Source: an uncultured Erysipelotrichaceae bacterium
GTDB taxonomy: Bacteria > Bacillota_I > Bacilli_A > RF39 > UBA660
Length of the DNA stretch: 64,000 bases
Direction: 5' to 3'
Assembly: GCA_902761685.1 (NCBI GenBank)
Contig: CACWLI010000002.1
Location: 62,001-126,000 of the forward strand
In this document: positions 60,209 through 64,000 of the stretch, in pieces
Layout of the letters: each line of letters begins with the position of its first letter
Numbering within the stretch: the first letter of the stretch is position 1
Position numbers and translations under genes: made by a program
The notes under the pieces: generated by a model
Told to the model about the DNA's origin: nothing
Seen by the model: only the letters and a program-made list of their open reading frames with translations
Database searches by the model: none

Positions 60209-63200
60209 ATGATACGTATAAAGAATAAAAAGGGTTTTACGTTAGTTGAATTACTAGCTGTTATTGCTATACTTGCTATTCTTGTAATAATAGCAATGCC
60301 AAATATTATGGGATTATTTAAAACAGCAAGAAAAAATTCTTTTATGGTAGAAGCTAGAACATTATATGGTGCTGTACATGAAAAGAATCTTTTTAATTCA
60401 ACTGGTGAACAAGTATATTCAACTGGCTCTTTAAATATTTCTGGTGGTAAATATTTAGAATATTCTATTTCAACAAATAAAGTAGGACAAATTATTTGCT
60501 TTCAAGTGGCAAATGATGAATATATGTGGATATATAGAAATAAAGGTTTTCCACTTTCTAATGAAGAGGATGTAGCAAAGGAAGAAGAAATAGCAGAAAG
60601 AGACGAAGATGTTATTCTAGATTGTACTGGGGCAAAATTATTTGATAGTACAGTTGCTGCGACTCTAGCGCCTGGAGGTTCATGGTGGAAAGGGTCTACC
60701 GAAAAATCAAAAATAGAAAGAATCATTTTTACTTATTCATACACAGATAAAGACTATGATGAAACTTTTTATAGTGATGAGGAAAAAGTAGGTGGATTAG
60801 CAACATTTGTAAAAGATAATATAGCTTATGTAGTAATTAATAGAAATAAAAGAAAAAGTCAAGCTATTAAAATGCCACAAGATTCTTCTAATACATTTTC
60901 TGATTTTACTAATTTAAAGAATATTACTGGATTAAAACTATTGGACTTTAGCAATGTAAATAATATGGATAATTTCTTTGGTAAAGTAGAGAATGGTAAT
61001 GTGGTTAGTAGTACTAATATATCTTATATAAATGGATATGAAAGTTTTAATACATCTAATTTAAAAAGTGCTAAATATGCATTTGCTGGAGTAAAGCTTT
61101 CATCTCTTGATTTAAGTAATTGGAATACAAGTAGTTTAGAAGATGTTACTGGAATGTTTTATAAAACTAATTCAACATTAATAAATTTATCTGGATGGAA
61201 TGTAAGTAACATAACAAAATATAATGATATGTTTGCAAATAGTAGTAGACTAGAAAGTATAAGTTTAACGGGGTGGTCAACAAATTCAAATGCAAGCTAT
61301 AGTGGAATGTTTAATGATTGTAATAATCTAATATCTATTAGTGCTGATAGAGGATTTAAAGTTAATGATCCGAATGTAACAATGTTTAAAAATGATACTA
61401 AAATTATTGGCGCAAATGGAACAACATTTAAAACTGACAAGAGTTTATATGCAAAAGTTGATACTATTGGTACTCAAGGATATTTATCAATGAGTAATAC
61501 AGATGGCATAGTATCTGCAAAACTATATGATTCTGGTTCAGTTTCAGGTTCTTATACTGAATTAACAAATGATGGTTCTACTCCTCCAGATTGGAATTTC
61601 TATGATGGAGCAAGGTTACTTGAAGTAAAAGTGTTTTCAATGAAAAAAGGAGAACAAAAAACACTTGAAATATCAGTTCCAGCAGGAATGTATATTGTAA
61701 ATAATTCTTGGACTAAAACTGGTAATGGCATTGAAAATGTTAAATTTACAAAACTAGCAAATCAAGGAACTGGATCATATTCAAATGCTCAAACAGGTAC
61801 ACTAAAATATACATTTTCTAATTCTGCTACTTCAAGTAGTGTACAACTTTTGGTAATGTTTGATACAGCAATTTGGGACAAAAATAAAAAGAATGCTGCT
61901 GCTATGGGAACTGATAATATGACATTAACACCACCTGTAGTAGTAAACTATAATAATGGAAGTACTATTAGAAAAATAGCAAATATACATAGTGCTGTTA
62001 GTGTTGGTAGGGATAGTAATGGAGTAGGATATTCTTTCTATGTTAATAATTACAACAATAATATATTTATTGATGAACCTACTATATTACTTGCAAGCAA
62101 TTCTTTACTATCACGTGATCAATCATCAGTACCATATTTCTATAAAAAAATCACTTATGAAACTTACGCAACTTTTCAAAACACAAGTAATCAAACAGTA
62201 AATGCTAAAGTAGAAACAGGAGCAACACCTAATCAACTAAATAATGGAAATACTGCTGGTACTACAGATACTTTATATAAAGCTGAATGGAATAATGTTT
62301 ATTTTTCTGGTGCCGCATCATTTCCAAGAATGAAATATACTGTTAAAAGTAGTGATAATCCAAAACTTAATTCAAATTTAACTGTATATATTAAAGCTAC
62401 TGTGACAACATTATCTGGTCAAACAATGAACTTATCTTCAACTAAGACTTATACAATAAAATCAAAAGATATAGATTTAAATGATTTAGTTCTAGGTAGT
62501 GGAAGTTTTACTTCTCCACCTGAGTCATATTATGCAAATTCTGGTTATTCAGGAATGCTAGGTGTATTTACTCTATATAACAGAGGATATAATGATATAG
62601 AAAATGTTAAGGTAGTATTTGAATATGATACATCTACTGCAAATAATAATCCGCCTGCATTAAAAGTTATGGCAGCAAGGCCATTCTTACAAAAAAATCA
62701 AGAAGTTAATGCTAAAATTACTTTAGTTAGTGAAACTGGTAGTCAAGTTGAAGTTGAAAATTACAAAATAAAATCATCTAATAATAGTGAGGGAGCTTAT
62801 GTATTTGCTGAAAGTGTAGCAGCTAAGAAAAACTTAAATGGTAAATACTATATAAAGAAAATTGAATATGTAATTCCTGTTATTAGTGGTGTTGATAAGA
62901 GTACTAAGAGTACAAATTATTTATATCGTAATCAAGCTAGCGGTTCTCAAAATAGTGGTGGTAACTTTATGGGAGTTGCATCTTCAAGAGCAACTTCAAA
63001 ATGTAGTATATATTATAATAATGATACTAGTCCAATAAGAACTGCAACATCTACTTCTGGTGTTACAACAACTCCTGGATTTAGTGGCTATATTTCAAAT
63101 ATAAATACACCACTTGGAACAGAATTTACTGCTGGAGATAATATTGAACTTGATATTAATGTTGCATCAGTTTCATATCCTTATACTAATACTCAAGCAT

Positions 63201-63670
63201 TTAAAAAACCAGAAGTATATTTGGTGTTACCATTTGGTATTAATATAGACAGTGTTGTTATTGGTTCTTCTGCAACAGCAACTACTTCTGAATCAGATCC
63301 CGTAATTACAAAAGTAAAAACAATTAATATTGGTGATGTATTAAATAATGTTTATAAGATTTCACCAAAACAGAATACATGGTTTGGATATCTAAATTTA
63401 ACATCAAATGGACCTTCTGGAGGAGCAGCAACTTCAAAATGGTTTAGAGTTAAATTAATAACAGATATTTCTATGGAATATACAAGTATTAATTTAAGGG
63501 ATAGGGTTTATTTTAAAGATGAATCAGGTCATATTGCTATAAGTGGTTCATATGCACAATATTCAATACCTGATCAATTTGATGTTGATAATGATAATTC
63601 TACTAGTGATAGATATGGTACTACAAATAGAACAAATCAGATAATTAATATTTATACAAATGAAGATTAG
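60209..63670 (+). CDS. Prepilin-like surface protein with DUF285/BspA repeats
   Basis: A 1153-residue exported protein. KKGFTLVELLAVIAILAIL is a type IV prepilin signal: basic leader, cut between Gly9 and Phe10, Glu at +5 (Glu14), then one hydrophobic helix. Residues ~235-395 hold BspA/DUF285 leucine-rich-like repeats (LDLSNWNTSSLEDVTGMFY, LINLSGWNVSNITKYNDMF, SISLTGW). The rest, ~430-1150, is Thr/Ser/Asn-rich and beta-strand-like, probably several Ig-type domains. No LPXTG or C-terminal anchor is present. It looks like an adhesin carried on a pseudopilin stem. No pilus assembly gene is in the window. AAGGTGA precedes the ATG. Confidence 0.8.
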   Translation: MIRIKNKKGFTLVELLAVIAILAILVIIAMPNIMGLFKTARKNSFMVEARTLYGAVHEKNLFNSTGEQVYSTGSLNISGGKYLEYSISTNKVGQIICFQVANDEYMWIYRNKGFPLSNEEDVAKEEEIAERDEDVILDCTGAKLFDSTVAATLAPGGSWWKGSTEKSKIERIIFTYSYTDKDYDETFYSDEEKVGGLATFVKDNIAYVVINRNKRKSQAIKMPQDSSNTFSDFTNLKNITGLKLLDFSNVNNMDNFFGKVENGNVVSSTNISYINGYESFNTSNLKSAKYAFAGVKLSSLDLSNWNTSSLEDVTGMFYKTNSTLINLSGWNVSNITKYNDMFANSSRLESISLTGWSTNSNASYSGMFNDCNNLISISADRGFKVNDPNVTMFKNDTKIIGANGTTFKTDKSLYAKVDTIGTQGYLSMSNTDGIVSAKLYDSGSVSGSYTELTNDGSTPPDWNFYDGARLLEVKVFSMKKGEQKTLEISVPAGMYIVNNSWTKTGNGIENVKFTKLANQGTGSYSNAQTGTLKYTFSNSATSSSVQLLVMFDTAIWDKNKKNAAAMGTDNMTLTPPVVVNYNNGSTIRKIANIHSAVSVGRDSNGVGYSFYVNNYNNNIFIDEPTILLASNSLLSRDQSSVPYFYKKITYETYATFQNTSNQTVNAKVETGATPNQLNNGNTAGTTDTLYKAEWNNVYFSGAASFPRMKYTVKSSDNPKLNSNLTVYIKATVTTLSGQTMNLSSTKTYTIKSKDIDLNDLVLGSGSFTSPPESYYANSGYSGMLGVFTLYNRGYNDIENVKVVFEYDTSTANNNPPALKVMAARPFLQKNQEVNAKITLVSETGSQVEVENYKIKSSNNSEGAYVFAESVAAKKNLNGKYYIKKIEYVIPVISGVDKSTKSTNYLYRNQASGSQNSGGNFMGVASSRATSKCSIYYNNDTSPIRTATSTSGVTTTPGFSGYISNINTPLGTEFTAGDNIELDINVASVSYPYTNTQAFKKPEVYLVLPFGINIDSVVIGSSATATTSESDPVITKVKTINIGDVLNNVYKISPKQNTWFGYLNLTSNGPSGGAATSKWFRVKLITDISMEYTSINLRDRVYFKDESGHIAISGSYAQYSIPDQFDVDNDNSTSDRYGTTNRTNQIINIYTNED

Positions 63671-63674
63671 TTTT

Positions 63675-63703
63675 AAAGAGTCAAAAGTTTGACTCTTTTT
63701 TTA
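63675..63703 (+). terminator. Rho-independent terminator
   Basis: Perfect 11-bp stem AAAGAGTCAAA (63675-63685) / TTTGACTCTTT (63688-63698) followed by a T run. Confidence 0.82.
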
Positions 63704-63719
63704 ATAATTTATAAAAAAA

Positions 63720-63728
63720 TGATATAAT
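63720..63728 (+). promoter_or_regulatory. Extended -10 promoter element
   Basis: TGATATAAT, 23 nt before the ATG of the last, partial gene. Confidence 0.5.
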
Positions 63729-63751
63729 AATATTTAGAAAGTAGGAATTAT

Positions 63752-64000
63752 ATGGCACAGTTTGTACAAATTGATAAAGATAAATTTAAAATATTAGGTA
63801 CTCTAACAGAAAATGATATTAGGATTATGAATTCACTTAGAAATAGAACTGTATATATTTTAGAAAATACCGTTGGTTTATCAAGTGATTTAATTTCAAA
63901 AATAGATTCTGATAGAGTAGTTTTTAGTATTAAAGGTGGACTAGATTATGATACTAAGAAAAAATATAAAGCTCAAAAATATGTAGATAGAACTTATGTA
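63752..64000 (+). CDS. Unknown protein, N-terminal part
   Basis: ATG 63752 with GTAGGAA upstream opens a frame that runs to the window end (83 codons). It starts MAQFVQIDKDKFKILG and has no signal peptide or membrane helix in the visible part. The phrase VVFSIKGGLDYDTKKKYK hints at a beta-strand domain, but I cannot name a family from this piece. Confidence 0.55.
   Translation, partial: MAQFVQIDKDKFKILGTLTENDIRIMNSLRNRTVYILENTVGLSSDLISKIDSDRVVFSIKGGLDYDTKKKYKAQKYVDRTYV

Noticed and set aside
1..64000. CRISPR array, insertion sequence, prophage or rRNA genes
   Set aside because: No regularly spaced repeats, transposase, integrase, phage structural genes or rRNA sequences were found on either strand.
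1..64000. Alternative code with TGA read as tryptophan
   Set aside because: Conserved tryptophans (for example in QRLRW of the GT2 and the PWPW end of the CotJB part) are encoded by TGG, and genes end normally at TGA stops.

Overview
The window is very AT-rich, gene-dense DNA from a low-GC Firmicutes-type bacterium. It has short Shine-Dalgarno-led genes, ATGA-type overlaps, a terminator hairpin after most transcription units, and a CIRCE heat-shock operator. Tryptophan is encoded by TGG and TGA acts as a stop, so the code is the standard bacterial one, not the Mycoplasma code. The cell has a wall: MurE of the meso-diaminopimelate type (DNPR motif), MurF, D-Ala-D-Ala ligase, glutamate racemase, a class A penicillin-binding protein, an L,D-transpeptidase and an LtaS-like fragment are all present. 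A phosphoketolase points to fermentative sugar use. The gene mix (DUF285 repeats, CotJ proteins, many small unknown membrane proteins) suggests an uncultured, probably gut-associated member of the Bacilli/Mollicutes-related lineages such as RF39-like groups. That placement is inference; no 16S rRNA gene is present.

Layout. 1-5.3 kb: end of an LtaS-like sulfatase gene, a membrane-anchored unknown, a BcsA/NodC-like glycosyltransferase with a small membrane partner, a SleB/CwlJ-like hydrolase, and an unknown two-gene unit. 5.4-14.8 kb: DUF308 protein, phosphomannomutase/phosphoglucomutase, a small protein coupled to a putative HEXXH metallopeptidase, then an alpha/beta hydrolase - MurF - Ddl operon, DUF805, MurI and a small-multidrug-export-type protein. 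14.8-24.3 kb: sirtuin, ZIP transporter, LysR regulator with a divergent unit of unknowns plus RluA and a YiiX-like protein, PBP1A, a lipid kinase and a Na+/Ca2+ exchanger. 24.4-29.5 kb: E2-like acyltransferase, AMP-forming acyl ligase, FAD dehydrogenase and L,D-transpeptidase. 29.7-34.2 kb: parA-parB-DUF951-AbgT-ychF, whose order resembles the origin-proximal region of Bacillus. 34.2-42.5 kb: unknown envelope proteins, Hsp20 under CIRCE control, tRNA-Asn, a single-domain ClpB-like ATPase, an ABC exporter, a CotJA-CotJB fusion with CotJC, and TsaE. 42.5-53.6 kb: phosphoketolase, two Tim44-like zinc-ribbon proteins, MurE, MscL, a second LysR regulator, then Nudix - CoaE - CoaD - MBL hydrolase - unknown - PHP, and a HAD protein. 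53.6-64 kb: a compact strong-promoter transcript with a 15-codon ORF, a CPBP protease, two GT-C glycosyltransferases, an unknown - HD - CPBP operon, a 1153-residue prepilin-like protein with DUF285 repeats, and the start of another gene.

Envelope building dominates: precursor enzymes (MurI, Ddl, MurE, MurF), polymerases (PBP1A, L,D-transpeptidase), surface polymers (LtaS-like, GT2, GT-C pair, phosphosugar mutase) and many membrane-anchored unknowns. CoA supply (CoaE, CoaD) and acyl activation (acyl ligase, E2-like protein) form a second theme. No insertion sequence, prophage, CRISPR array or rRNA was seen. No gene-free stretch exceeds 300 bases; the longest are about 53590-53883, which holds the short transcript, and 29459-29707, which is AT-rich upstream DNA of parA.
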